NCBI GenBank assembly: GCA_024710005.1
Contig: JANJVQ010000012.1
Span: 1-44,640, forward strand
Direction of reading: 5' to 3'
Origin: Paludibacter sp.
GTDB lineage: Bacteria; Bacteroidota; Bacteroidia; Bacteroidales; Paludibacteraceae
DNA: 44,640 bases
Positions within the stretch are counted from its first letter, which is position 1. Every line of letters starts with the position of its first letter. Positions 25,598-34,868 of this stretch are shown one piece after another. The position numbers and the translations under genes are program-made. The notes under the pieces were generated by a model. That model ran no database searches. It saw only the letters and a list, made by a program, of their open reading frames with translations, and had not been told where the DNA came from.

Positions 25598-26470
25598 ATG
25601 AAAGCTTATGTTTTTCCCGGTCAGGGAGCACAATTTGTAGGAATGGGTAAGGATTTGTACGATCAATCCGATTTAGCCCGTGAATATTTTGAAAAAGCAA
25701 ATGAGATTCTTGGTTTTCGCATTACAGATCTGATGTTCGAAGGAACTCCCGAAGACCTCAAGCAAACAAAAGTAACCCAACCGGCCATCTTTCTGCATTC
25801 TGTTATTTCCGCGCTGGTAATGGGTGATGCTTTTAAACCGGATATGGTAGCTGGTCACTCTTTAGGTGAATTTTCTGCATTGGTAGCAGCTAAAGCTTTG
25901 TCGTTTGAAGACGGGTTAGTATTGGTTTCAAAACGTGCTATGGCGATGCAAAAAGCCTGTGAGATGGAGGAGTCAACAATGGCCGCTGTACTTGGCTTAA
26001 GTGATGAAATTGTTGAAGAAGTATGCGATTCTATTACAAACGAAATTGTGGTTCCTGCAAATTATAACTGTCCTGGACAGCTGGTTATTTCGGGTTCTGT
26101 TGCTGGTATTGATTTAGCTTGTGAAGCGCTTAAAGCTAAAGGTGCTAAAAGGGCTCTGAAATTGCCTGTTGGCGGTGCTTTCCATTCTCCGTTAATGAAA
26201 CCTGCCAGCGAAGAATTACAGGCAGCAATCAATGAAACAATCATATCAACACCTGTTTGTCCTGTATATCAAAATGTTAATGCATATCCGCAAACAAATC
26301 CGGATTCAATCAAACAAAACTTAATCGCACAATTAACTGCACCGGTAAGATGGACACAAACAGTGAAAAATATGATTACTGATGGTGCTACTGAATTTTA
26401 TGAATTAGGTCCTGGTGATGTGCTAAAAGGTCTCGTGAAAAAAGTAAATCCTGAGGTTATTGTAGGATAA
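25598..26470 (+). CDS. fabD: Malonyl-CoA:ACP transacylase
   Basis: FabD loads malonyl groups onto acyl carrier protein for fatty-acid synthesis. The 290-aa product begins 'MKAYVFPGQGAQFVGMGKD'. It has the nucleophile elbow GHSLG with Ser88 and the catalytic-His region 'GGAFHSPLMKPA' near residues 190-201, all standard. It stands alone between its own promoter and a strong terminator, not in a fab cluster, which is common in Bacteroidota. Confidence 0.95.
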   Translation: MKAYVFPGQGAQFVGMGKDLYDQSDLAREYFEKANEILGFRITDLMFEGTPEDLKQTKVTQPAIFLHSVISALVMGDAFKPDMVAGHSLGEFSALVAAKALSFEDGLVLVSKRAMAMQKACEMEESTMAAVLGLSDEIVEEVCDSITNEIVVPANYNCPGQLVISGSVAGIDLACEALKAKGAKRALKLPVGGAFHSPLMKPASEELQAAINETIISTPVCPVYQNVNAYPQTNPDSIKQNLIAQLTAPVRWTQTVKNMITDGATEFYELGPGDVLKGLVKKVNPEVIVG

Positions 26471-26515
26471 TTACACAAATTGCATGTTATCATGTTAATT
26501 TGCACTATTTTTATG

Positions 26516-26557
26516 ACCACTTTCAACTTTTGTCGTTGAAAGTGGTTTCTTTTTTAG
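26516..26557 (+). terminator. Intrinsic terminator after fabD
   Basis: ACCACTTTCAAC (26516-26527) pairs perfectly with GTTGAAAGTGGT (26535-26546) around a 7-base loop and is followed by a T-rich run. Confidence 0.85.
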
Positions 26558-26588
26558 ATTATAAAACAAACTGACTAAATAATATATT

Positions 26589-27725
26589 TTGGCTGGCATC
26601 TATATTCATATTCCTTTCTGTAAACAACGTTGTACTTATTGTGATTTCTACAAGGAAACAGGTAGCAATAACAATCAGATAGACGCATTTGTAGATGCCC
26701 TGATTCAGGAAATACAACTTCGTAAATCATATCTGAATGGGGATGATATCAGTACGGTATATTTTGGGGGTGGAACTCCCAGTGTACTGAACTTCAATCA
26801 ATTTAAAAAGATCTTTAACGTAATTTACAACTGTTTTAATGTGGAGGATGATGCAGAAATTACAATGGAAGCTAATCCGGATGACCTTACTGAGGTATAT
26901 TTGAAAACCCTATCCCCTCTCCCATTTAATCGGTTAAGCATTGGTATACAGTCGTTTAACAATGCACATCTGAAGAAAATCAACAGAAGACACGATGCCC
27001 AACAAGCTAAGGATGCTGTAATCAATGCCAGAAAACATGGATTTAAAAATATCAGCATAGATTTGATATACGCGCTACCGGGACAAACAATAGATGATTG
27101 GAAGTATCAACTGGAAGAAGCATTTAAACTGAATGTAGAACATATATCGGCTTATGGACTTACCTATGAGGAGGGTACAGCGCTATGGAAACAACGAAAC
27201 AAGGGTTTAGTTAAGGTAACAGAAGATGAAGTCACGCTTCAGATGTTTGACTATATGAGACTACAGATGAGTGAAAAAGGTTTTGAATCGTATGAGATAT
27301 CCAATTATGCAAAACCTGGTTTCAGATCCAGACACAACAGTGCTTACTGGCAGTTTATACCCTATCTGGGACTGGGACCATCGGCTCATTCTTTCGATGG
27401 AAAATCAAGGCAATGGAATATCGCTTCTGTACAAAAGTATTTACAAGGCATAACTGTACTCAAACCTTCATTCGAAAAGGAAATCCTTAGTGAACAGGAT
27501 TTTTATAATGATTTTATCATGGTTTCATTGAGAACAAGTGAGGGAATTGATTTGATTCGTTTAAAAAACAGATTTGGAGATGTTTTATTTGATTATTGCT
27601 TGCAAAATGCAGATAATCAAATAAAATATGGTAATCTTATTTTAAATAACAACAGACTTTTTCTGTCAGATACAGGTGTTCATATCACCAATCAGGTTAT
27701 TGTTGAACTTATGAAAACAGACTAA
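26589..27725 (+). CDS. hemW: Radical SAM heme chaperone HemW
   Basis: HemW is a radical-SAM, heme-binding protein formerly annotated as oxygen-independent coproporphyrinogen III oxidase; family members deliver heme rather than oxidise coproporphyrinogen. The 378-aa product opens with 'AGIYIHIPFC' and the 4Fe-4S motif C11-C15-C18. 'YFGGGTPSVL' and 'EANPDDLT' follow, then 'NRLSIGIQSFN' and 'YEISNYAKPGFRSRHN'. The family's start is here a TTG codon (26589-26591) directly before Ala-Gly-Ile-Tyr, and no in-frame ATG lies near. It comes after the fabD terminator and may be read from a promoter in the short gap. Confidence 0.92.
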   Translation: MAGIYIHIPFCKQRCTYCDFYKETGSNNNQIDAFVDALIQEIQLRKSYLNGDDISTVYFGGGTPSVLNFNQFKKIFNVIYNCFNVEDDAEITMEANPDDLTEVYLKTLSPLPFNRLSIGIQSFNNAHLKKINRRHDAQQAKDAVINARKHGFKNISIDLIYALPGQTIDDWKYQLEEAFKLNVEHISAYGLTYEEGTALWKQRNKGLVKVTEDEVTLQMFDYMRLQMSEKGFESYEISNYAKPGFRSRHNSAYWQFIPYLGLGPSAHSFDGKSRQWNIASVQKYLQGITVLKPSFEKEILSEQDFYNDFIMVSLRTSEGIDLIRLKNRFGDVLFDYCLQNADNQIKYGNLILNNNRLFLSDTGVHITNQVIVELMKTD

Positions 27726-27793
27726 TTTTAATTAATCAGTGTTAATCAAACTCTCATCGTGAATTAAAAATCCGTTTGTTAAACAAAAAATAG

Positions 27794-27801
27794 TAAATTT
27801 G
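27794..27801 (+). promoter_or_regulatory. -7 promoter element of the PBP1A gene
   Basis: TAAATTTG fits TAnnTTTG, 19 bases before the ATG. A TTTG at 27775-27778 is 15 bases upstream, somewhat close. Confidence 0.45.
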
Positions 27802-27820
27802 TCGCTTAATTCATTATGGC

Positions 27821-30136
27821 ATGACTGAAAATAATACTAATAAAGATTTCAGAAAAGTGTTTAACCGGTGGTTTTGGATACTATTCGGTTCAGGAATAAC
27901 TGTTATGGCACTTGTTTTCTTTTTTATCAGCATTGGATGGTTGGGTTATCTTCCGGAAATAGATCAGTTACAAAACCCGATTAATAAATATGCAACAGAA
28001 TTATATTCTTCTGATTTAAAATTAATTGGCAGTTTTTCTGAGAGTAAGGATAACCGTATCAAAACAGATTACAGTCAGATATCCAAACATGTGATTGATG
28101 CTCTTGTTGCTACCGAAGACGAAAGATTCTATGACCATTCGGGAATTGATGGCAGAGCACTTGGGAGAGTTTTCATCAAAAGGGGTATTTTCAGACAAAA
28201 AAGTTCGGGAGGTGGTAGTACAATCACTCAACAGTTAGCAAAACTACTGTACTCTCCTAAAGCGGATAATATTATTGAGAGAGCATTACAAAAACCAATT
28301 GAATGGGTCATTTCAGTTCAGCTGGAAAAAATATACACCAAAGAAGAAATTATTACACTTTATCTTAATCAGTTTGATTTTCTGTATAATGCCGTGGGTA
28401 TTAAAACCTCATCATACGTCTATTTTAATACTACACCAGCTGAATTAAAAATTGAAGAAGCTGCTACACTCATCGGCATGTGTAAAAATCCTTCACTGTA
28501 TAATCCGAAAAGATTCAACGAGAGAGCCAGAAACAGAAGAAATGTTGTGTTGGATCAAATGCGTAAGGCCGATTTTATTACGAAAGCTGAAAGAGACTCA
28601 TTGCAACAACTTCCATTGACACTTGATTTTCAAAGAGTTGACCACAAACAAGGATTAGCTCCCTATTTCAGGGAATATCTGAGATTAACCCTAACAGCAA
28701 AAAAACCAGTCAGAAGTAATTATGCAAGCTGGCAGGATGAGAAATATAAAGAAGATTTGTGGCAATGGGAAAATAACCCCTTGTATGGATTCTGTAATAA
28801 AAACACAAAATCAAATGGCATGCCTTATAACATCTATACTGATGGACTGAGGATTTTTACAACCATTGATTCCCGTATGCAGCAATATGCAGAAGAAGCT
28901 GTTGAGCAGCATCTTACTGAACTTCAGCAATCATTTTTCAAGGAAAAGAAAGGACGTACTTATGCTCCATTTTCCAAACATGTAAACCAAACTGAAATTG
29001 ATGCTTCTATTAACCGTGCTATGCGTGATTCGGAACGTTACAGACGTCTTAAAAACGGGGGTGTAAGCAACGAAGAAATATCCCGCATTTTCAATACAAA
29101 AGTTGAAATGCAGGTATTCTCATACAAAGGAATGATTGATACTGTTATGACACCCATGGATTCGATTCGTTATATCAAACATTTCCTGAGATGTGGCTTT
29201 ATGTCTATTGACCCTAAAACCGGTCAGGTAAAGGCGTATGTTGGCGGACCAAATTTTACTCATTTTCAGTACGATATGGCTACATTGGGAAAACGTCAGG
29301 TGGGTTCTACCATAAAACCATACCTATACACGTTGGCAATGGAAGAAGGTCTTTGGCCATGCGACAAAGTAATGAATGTGCCAATTACCTTAAAAGACGC
29401 CAATGGTAATGACTGGTCACCACGTAATTCAAGCAAATCTAGAATTGGTGAAGAAGTTACACTCCGGTGGGCATTAGCAAATTCAAATAACTGGATATCA
29501 GCTTATTTAATGAATATGTTTACTCCGGAATCATTGGTAAAACTAATGCAATCTTTTGGAATCAGAAGTCATTTAGATCCGGTTATTTCATTGTGCCTGG
29601 GTCCTGCTGATATTTCGATTGTTGAAATGGTGGATGCGTATACTGCTTTCCCCAACAAAGGCATCAGGGTTGAACCTATGTATGTAACCCGTATTGAAGA
29701 TGGTAACGGAAATGTAATTGCAACATTTACACCTCAGATGCATGAAATTTTCAGTGAATCAACAGCTCATAAGATGATTTACATGCTAAAAAGTGTGGTT
29801 GACGGAGGTACTGGTGGTAGAATTCGCGGTAGATATGGCTTAACTATGCCCATGGGTGGTAAGACTGGTACAACTCAAAACAACTCAGATGGTTGGTTCA
29901 TGGGCTTTACCCCGTCTTTGGTTTCCGGCGTTTGGGTTGGTGGTGAAGACCGTTCCATTCACTTTGATAATATTACTGAAGGTCAGGGAGCCACCATGGC
30001 ATTGCCAATATGGGCATTATATATGCAAAAAGTTTTAGGCGACAGTTCATTAGGGTATTCTGCACAAGATAATTTTGATGTTCCATCTTCATTTAATGCT
30101 AATGCAGGTTGTGAAGAAAACGTTTTTGATTGGTAA
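27821..30136 (+). CDS. Class A penicillin-binding protein (PBP1A type)
   Basis: A bifunctional peptidoglycan glycosyltransferase/transpeptidase of 771 aa. One N-terminal membrane anchor lies at about residues 18-42. The GT51 domain follows with catalytic Glu99 in 'VATEDERFYDHSGIDGRAL' and 'SGGGSTITQQLAKLLY'. The transpeptidase domain has S496-T-I-K499, S555-N-N557 and K681-T-G683, the three penicillin-binding motifs. Length and order match Bacteroidota PBP1A/MrcA. The gene runs 10 bases short of the TPR-protein start, with which it is probably co-transcribed. Confidence 0.93.
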   Translation: MTENNTNKDFRKVFNRWFWILFGSGITVMALVFFFISIGWLGYLPEIDQLQNPINKYATELYSSDLKLIGSFSESKDNRIKTDYSQISKHVIDALVATEDERFYDHSGIDGRALGRVFIKRGIFRQKSSGGGSTITQQLAKLLYSPKADNIIERALQKPIEWVISVQLEKIYTKEEIITLYLNQFDFLYNAVGIKTSSYVYFNTTPAELKIEEAATLIGMCKNPSLYNPKRFNERARNRRNVVLDQMRKADFITKAERDSLQQLPLTLDFQRVDHKQGLAPYFREYLRLTLTAKKPVRSNYASWQDEKYKEDLWQWENNPLYGFCNKNTKSNGMPYNIYTDGLRIFTTIDSRMQQYAEEAVEQHLTELQQSFFKEKKGRTYAPFSKHVNQTEIDASINRAMRDSERYRRLKNGGVSNEEISRIFNTKVEMQVFSYKGMIDTVMTPMDSIRYIKHFLRCGFMSIDPKTGQVKAYVGGPNFTHFQYDMATLGKRQVGSTIKPYLYTLAMEEGLWPCDKVMNVPITLKDANGNDWSPRNSSKSRIGEEVTLRWALANSNNWISAYLMNMFTPESLVKLMQSFGIRSHLDPVISLCLGPADISIVEMVDAYTAFPNKGIRVEPMYVTRIEDGNGNVIATFTPQMHEIFSESTAHKMIYMLKSVVDGGTGGRIRGRYGLTMPMGGKTGTTQNNSDGWFMGFTPSLVSGVWVGGEDRSIHFDNITEGQGATMALPIWALYMQKVLGDSSLGYSAQDNFDVPSSFNANAGCEENVFDW

Positions 30137-30146
30137 GTTAAATATT

Positions 30147-32180
30147 TTGAAAAGAAAAATTCTCATATCAATTGTGTTGTTTTTTCAACTGGGTCTATTG
30201 TTTGCTCAGTTGAACACCGATCGTATTCTGACCATTGGCCGGAATGCATTGTATTTTGAGGATTATGTACTTTCTATTCAATATTTTAATCAGGTCATCA
30301 AAATCAAACCGTTTTTGGCAGAACCTTACATGTATCGTGCCATCGCTAAAATTCAACTTGGAGATTACGAAGGAGCTGAGATTGATGGAACAGAAGCAAT
30401 TATCAGGAATCCATTTTTACCTCAGGCTTTTTATGCCAGGGGGTTCACCCGCATGAAGCTGGAAAAATATGAAGAAGCCGCACAGGATTTTACAAAAGCA
30501 CTCGAATTTAGTCCGGGTAGTCAACATTTATTGGTAAGCAGAATCGATGCAAATGAAAGAAGTGGTAACCATGAAGCTGCTTTGATAGATATTGACAAAT
30601 ACATCGCCATGAATCCCAAAAATACAGGATTATGGTATGAGAAGGGTCGGATTTACCTATCCATGAATGACACAGTCGCAGCTGAAAATGCATTCAATCA
30701 GCTAATTAAATCTGACACAACTGCTTATGTCGGTTGGAGTGCCAGGGCTTTATTAAAACTACAAAGAAAAGATTTGCAGGGCGCTTATGACGACTATTCC
30801 AGGTCAATCGCGTTAAAATCAAATTATTTTGGGGATTACATCAACCGGGGTATCATCAATGTTGAACAAAGAAGATACATGGAGGCGCTGGCTGACTATG
30901 ACAAGGCTATAAAACTTGAACCAAATAGTAAACTGGCATATTTAAACAGGGCCATTCTTCGTTCAAACCTGGGTGACAACAACAATGCTCTTGGGGATTT
31001 TGAACAGGTACTGAAAATGGATTCTGCCAATATGGAAGCCAGATACAGTAAAGCCTTACTTGAAATGAAACTGAGACATTACCGCAATGCCATAGCAGAC
31101 TTTAAAATCATATTGAATAAGCATCCCTACTTTATTCCTGCTTATTGGGGGATTGCTGAAGCATACGATGCTCAAAATAACATTAAAGAGGCTTTCAGAT
31201 ACAGGCAAAAAGCACAGGACATTGAAAAAAATAAAGATAAAATAAGGGAAAAGATTCAGGAAGATCTGAATGCTAAAAACATGATTGCAGAGGATATTCC
31301 TGAAAGCAATAACAAAAGAAGGACTGATGTTTTCAACAGGTATGCTACCCAGAACATCAGTGATAGTGAGTCCGAATCGAAATATAATAACCAGAAAAGA
31401 GGAGCTGTTCAAAAGAATTTTGTCGATGTGGTGAACGAGAAAAATTTTGTATTGACATATTATTCCAAAACAGATGCGTTACGTCAAACTAATTTATATC
31501 ATCCTGAAATAGAAACGTATAACAGAAGAAAACATTTGAGTGCTGATTTAAAAGTAACCTGTTCAGAAATTCCCTTGACTAATGAGTTGATTGACAAGCA
31601 CTTCAAAACCATTAATCAAATCAGTTCAAAAATTAATGTAAATACCAATGATGCAGATATTTACTTTAACAGGGCATTGGAATTCGCATTGGTTCAGGAT
31701 TTTGAAAATGCAATTGAAGACCTGAATAAAGCTATCGCATTACGTTCTGACTTTATGTTGGCGTACTTCACCAGAGCGAATATTCGATACAAGTACATTG
31801 ATTATATGAAAAACTCGCTTCGGGAAACCGGACTTGAGACCTTAGAGTTAAAGGATCGCTATGCTGCTTTCGAAAAAGAGAAAAAGTTTGATGTGGAATT
31901 AGTCATGCGTGATTTAGAAAAAGTCAGTGATTTGCAACCTGATTTTTCATTTGCATATTACAACAAAGCCAATATATTAACTTCACAACAGGATTTTCGG
32001 ACTGCTATATCCAATTATTCCAAAGCCATTGAAATTGATAGAGATTTTGCTGAAGCATATTTTAACCGGGGACTGACTTACCTGTATATCGGTGAAGATG
32101 CAAAAGGACTTGCAGATCTGAGTAAAGCAGGTGAATTGGGCATTTATCAGGCATATAACCTGATACAAAGGTTTAAATAA
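30147..32180 (+). CDS. Secreted TPR-repeat protein
   Basis: About 677 aa. A TTG at 30147 gives a clean signal peptide (MKRKILISIVLFFQLGLLFA, then Q); the upstream ATG at 30075 would lie inside the PBP gene and add 24 unrelated residues. Two blocks of tetratricopeptide repeats (about residues 20-370 and 510-670) show the W/L/G/Y/A/F/A/P pattern, for instance 'AYLNRAILRSNLGDNNNALG' and 'AYFNRGLTYLYIGEDAKGLA'. A charged, coiled-coil-like linker rich in Lys, Asn and Arg joins them. It is probably periplasmic or outer-membrane-associated. Its position right after the PBP gene suggests an envelope scaffold role, but this is inference. Confidence 0.82.
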   Translation: MKRKILISIVLFFQLGLLFAQLNTDRILTIGRNALYFEDYVLSIQYFNQVIKIKPFLAEPYMYRAIAKIQLGDYEGAEIDGTEAIIRNPFLPQAFYARGFTRMKLEKYEEAAQDFTKALEFSPGSQHLLVSRIDANERSGNHEAALIDIDKYIAMNPKNTGLWYEKGRIYLSMNDTVAAENAFNQLIKSDTTAYVGWSARALLKLQRKDLQGAYDDYSRSIALKSNYFGDYINRGIINVEQRRYMEALADYDKAIKLEPNSKLAYLNRAILRSNLGDNNNALGDFEQVLKMDSANMEARYSKALLEMKLRHYRNAIADFKIILNKHPYFIPAYWGIAEAYDAQNNIKEAFRYRQKAQDIEKNKDKIREKIQEDLNAKNMIAEDIPESNNKRRTDVFNRYATQNISDSESESKYNNQKRGAVQKNFVDVVNEKNFVLTYYSKTDALRQTNLYHPEIETYNRRKHLSADLKVTCSEIPLTNELIDKHFKTINQISSKINVNTNDADIYFNRALEFALVQDFENAIEDLNKAIALRSDFMLAYFTRANIRYKYIDYMKNSLRETGLETLELKDRYAAFEKEKKFDVELVMRDLEKVSDLQPDFSFAYYNKANILTSQQDFRTAISNYSKAIEIDRDFAEAYFNRGLTYLYIGEDAKGLADLSKAGELGIYQAYNLIQRFK

Positions 32181-32186
32181 CAGGTA

Positions 32187-33476
32187 CTAATTTACCGGAA
32201 AAAGCGTCAAAGCCTCTCCTACTACAAAATTACTTCCTGTAATCAGTATTAAATCATCAGCACCGGCATCAAGAATTGCTTCGTTTACGGCATCTTTAAC
32301 AGAACCAAAAGAGTTCCCGGACAAATTATAACAATACGCCTTCTCTCTAAGCATTGTTGCTGATAAAGCTCTTTTAACCTGTGCTTGTGTAAAATAATAT
32401 ATGGCATCGGCAGGCAATAACTTCAACACGCCTGATATATCTTTGTCATTTACCATGCCGATAACGATGCGTAATGTTTTATATTGCTGTTTTTTTAGCT
32501 GATTTACAATAACTTGAATTCCCTGTACGTTGTGTCCTGTATCAGCAATAATTTTAGGTTTATCGCTCAACAATTCCCACCTGCCCCGCAAACCAGTAAG
32601 TTTACAAATATTTTCTATTCCTTTTTTAAGTGCTACATCTGTTATTTTAAACGATGTCCTGTTATTTAAAACTTTAATGGCTGAAAATACAGTAGCGAGG
32701 TTATTAAGCTGGTAAATCCCATTCAATCCGGAACGATATTCCTGTTTTCGATAATTAAAAACCATTTTATCTTGCTCATAACGAGTCAAAACAGGAATAT
32801 CATCATCTTCTGCAAAAATTATATCTGACTGCATTTCAAGTGATTTCAGCATAAACACGGGTTTAGTTTCAGGTAATGATTCACCTATAACCACAGGAAT
32901 TTCCGGTTTAATGATACCCGCTTTTTCAGCAGCAATCTGAGGAAGTGAGTCGCCCAGAAATTCAACATGATCGAAACCTATATTGGTAATAATGCTTAAT
33001 TCCGGACTAACGATGTTGGTGCTGTCCAACCTGCCTCCCAGACCAACCTCAATAACAGCAATATCAACCTGTTTATCAGCAAAATATGAAAAGGCCATTG
33101 CCATGGTTAATTCAAAAAAAGAAGGTTGAATCGTTTCTATTGCATCAATGTGTTTCTGAATATAATCAATAACATATTGTTGATCAATCATTTGTCCGTT
33201 TATTCTTATTCTTTCTCCAAAATCAACAAGATGAGGAGAAGTGTAGAGCCCGACTTTATAACCGGCTTCCTGTAAAATTGCAGCGAAATAATGCGAGACA
33301 GAACCTTTTCCATTGGTTCCAGCAACATGAATAGATCGAAATTTTTGATGTGGATTATCAAGCTGAGCCATCAACCGGTATGTATTTTCCAGTCCCGGCT
33401 TGTAAGCAGATGAACCAACAAGGTGAAATACCGGAAGCCGGTCGTATAAATACTGCAATGTCTCCTGATAATTCAT
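32187..33476 (-). CDS. folC: Dihydrofolate/folylpolyglutamate synthase
   Basis: FolC joins glutamate to dihydropteroate and folates. The protein of about 429 aa has the Mur-ligase-like P-loop HVAGTNGKGSVSHYFA near residues 50-65, 'GLYTSPHLVDFGERI', 'VGLGGRLDSTNI' and 'DTGHNVQGI', all diagnostic. The frame can be read from a TTG at 33482, but the ATG at 33476 gives the usual family start 'MNYQETLQYLYDRLP'. It is the last gene of DUF4494-yggS-folC and converges on the TPR gene with a 6-base gap. Confidence 0.93.
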   Translation of the reverse strand: MNYQETLQYLYDRLPVFHLVGSSAYKPGLENTYRLMAQLDNPHQKFRSIHVAGTNGKGSVSHYFAAILQEAGYKVGLYTSPHLVDFGERIRINGQMIDQQYVIDYIQKHIDAIETIQPSFFELTMAMAFSYFADKQVDIAVIEVGLGGRLDSTNIVSPELSIITNIGFDHVEFLGDSLPQIAAEKAGIIKPEIPVVIGESLPETKPVFMLKSLEMQSDIIFAEDDDIPVLTRYEQDKMVFNYRKQEYRSGLNGIYQLNNLATVFSAIKVLNNRTSFKITDVALKKGIENICKLTGLRGRWELLSDKPKIIADTGHNVQGIQVIVNQLKKQQYKTLRIVIGMVNDKDISGVLKLLPADAIYYFTQAQVKRALSATMLREKAYCYNLSGNSFGSVKDAVNEAILDAGADDLILITGSNFVVGEALTLFPVN

Positions 33477-33485
33477 AACCAAATA

Positions 33486-34154
33486 CTAATATACTCTTTG
33501 TCCGAATATCGAACTGCCAATTCTGACCATGGTACTTCCCTCTTCTATGGCAATTTGAAAGTCATCTGACATGCCCATCGAGATTTCGCTAAAGTGATCA
33601 TTCTGAGCAGTATAATCACGTTTAACTGTATCATACAATGATTTGAGCGATATAAATTCTTTTCTGACCTGCGGGTGATTATCTGTGAAGGTAGCCATTC
33701 CCATCAATCCGCAAACCTTTATAAATGAAAGATTTGATAACGCTTTATTTTGATATAAATCAAGAACTTCAGCAGCAGAAAACCCAAATTTTGTTTCTTC
33801 TGTGGCAATATGAACCTGTAACAGGCAATTCACTACCCGGTTGATTTTTTCTGCTTGCTTGTTGATTTCCGACAGTAACTTCAATGAATCCACTCCATGA
33901 ATCAATTCTACAAAAGGTACGATGTATTTCACCTTATTTGTTTGTAAATGACCAATAAAATGCCAGTGAATGTCCTTGGGTAAACGTTCCTGCTTTTCTA
34001 CCAGTTCCTGCACCCTGCTTTCCCCGAATATCCTTTCACCAGCGTTATAGGCTTCAATAATGGTACTATCCGGATGAAACTTTGAAACACAAACCAACTT
34101 TACATGAGCCGGTATGTGTTCTCTGATAGATGCAATATTTTGTACGACAGACAT
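33486..34154 (-). CDS. YggS-family pyridoxal-phosphate homeostasis protein
   Basis: At 222 aa this is a full-length single-domain PLP-binding protein of the YggS/PLPBP family. The expected cofactor Lys25 is in 'VKLVCVSKFHP'; 'FGESRVQELVEKQ', 'HFIGHLQTNKVKYI' and 'SMGMSDDFQIAIEEGSTMVR' are hallmark segments. Members buffer free PLP and affect amino-acid pools and are not known to be enzymes. It sits 9 bases before the folC ATG and 20 after DUF4494, in one transcription unit. Confidence 0.93.
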   Translation of the reverse strand: MSVVQNIASIREHIPAHVKLVCVSKFHPDSTIIEAYNAGERIFGESRVQELVEKQERLPKDIHWHFIGHLQTNKVKYIVPFVELIHGVDSLKLLSEINKQAEKINRVVNCLLQVHIATEETKFGFSAAEVLDLYQNKALSNLSFIKVCGLMGMATFTDNHPQVRKEFISLKSLYDTVKRDYTAQNDHFSEISMGMSDDFQIAIEEGSTMVRIGSSIFGQRVY

Positions 34155-34174
34155 ATAATGGATTTACGGTTTCG

Positions 34175-34615
34175 TTATTTTTCTACTGCTTCTCCATATT
34201 TAAACACATCCATAATCAGTGTTTCGGTTATGGTAACAACCTCATAATCAGCCATACTTCCTTTCATTCCTTCATGTAGTCTACTCAAAGCCTGACCAAT
34301 TTCAGATGCCTGTACCATCATGGCCACCGGGACTTTCTTTTCAACTCCTTTTTCCTCATCTAAAGTGATGTAATTTACTTTGAATCGATACCATTTATCA
34401 CCATCATCATAAAAAAACATTTCATTGATTTTCACTCTTTTAATATTGGCAACGGAAAATTCTCCACTGATAAATGGTTTCATTTCCGTTATTATCCTAT
34501 CTTCCGCTTCCGTAAAAGATAGCGCATCCACCAAATACGATTCATTCACTTTAATAATCTTTCCCTCTTCAGCTGTTTTTTCAAGCTTTACTTTACATTC
34601 AAACCAGTTGTGCAT
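34175..34615 (-). CDS. DUF4494 domain protein
   Basis: The 146-aa protein matches DUF4494, a Bacteroidota-restricted family of unknown function ('WFECKVKLEKTAEEGK', 'KVNESYLVDALSFTEAE', 'WYRFKVNYITLDEEKG'). There is no signal peptide or membrane segment, so it is cytoplasmic. It leads an operon with yggS and folC; the shared promoter TATCTTTG lies at 34643-34650. The conserved aromatic/charged N-terminus hints at a nucleic-acid or ligand-binding alpha-beta fold, but no function should be assumed. Confidence 0.85.
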   Translation of the reverse strand: MHNWFECKVKLEKTAEEGKIIKVNESYLVDALSFTEAEDRIITEMKPFISGEFSVANIKRVKINEMFFYDDGDKWYRFKVNYITLDEEKGVEKKVPVAMMVQASEIGQALSRLHEGMKGSMADYEVVTITETLIMDVFKYGEAVEK

Positions 34616-34642
34616 AAAAATAATTTTGGATTAATATCAATG

Positions 34643-34650
34643 CAAAGATA
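34643..34650 (-). promoter_or_regulatory. -7 promoter element of the DUF4494-yggS-folC operon
   Basis: TATCTTTG on the minus strand, 27 bases before the ATG. Confidence 0.5.
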
Positions 34651-34773
34651 CTAAAAGTTAATTGAGAAGAGAAAGTATAAATACATTCATTTTATATAAA
34701 ATTTTTATGCATAATTATTTGCACATACAAAGAGTTTTATTACTTTTACATGTTTTTTATAATTTATACGCAA

Positions 34774-34846
34774 TTTTGTAAATTTGTATTTTGTATTAAT
34801 CAAAAAATTGAGAAAATCATTATTTGTATAATTATCAAATTTTGTA
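34774..34846 (+). repeat. Repeated TTTTGTA motif upstream of a secreted-protein gene
   Basis: TTTTGTA occurs at 34774, 34789 and 34840, and ATTTGTA at 34822, in a very AT-rich leader; TAAATTTG (34779-34786) also fits a -7 box. The base bias makes chance recurrence likely. Confidence 0.25.
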
Positions 34847-34868
34847 TAACTACTTAAATATCTGAAAG

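Noticed and set aside
34616-34868. TTTTGTA cluster as operators
   Set aside because: The four copies lie in DNA so AT-rich that recurrence by chance is likely; kept only as a low-confidence repeat.
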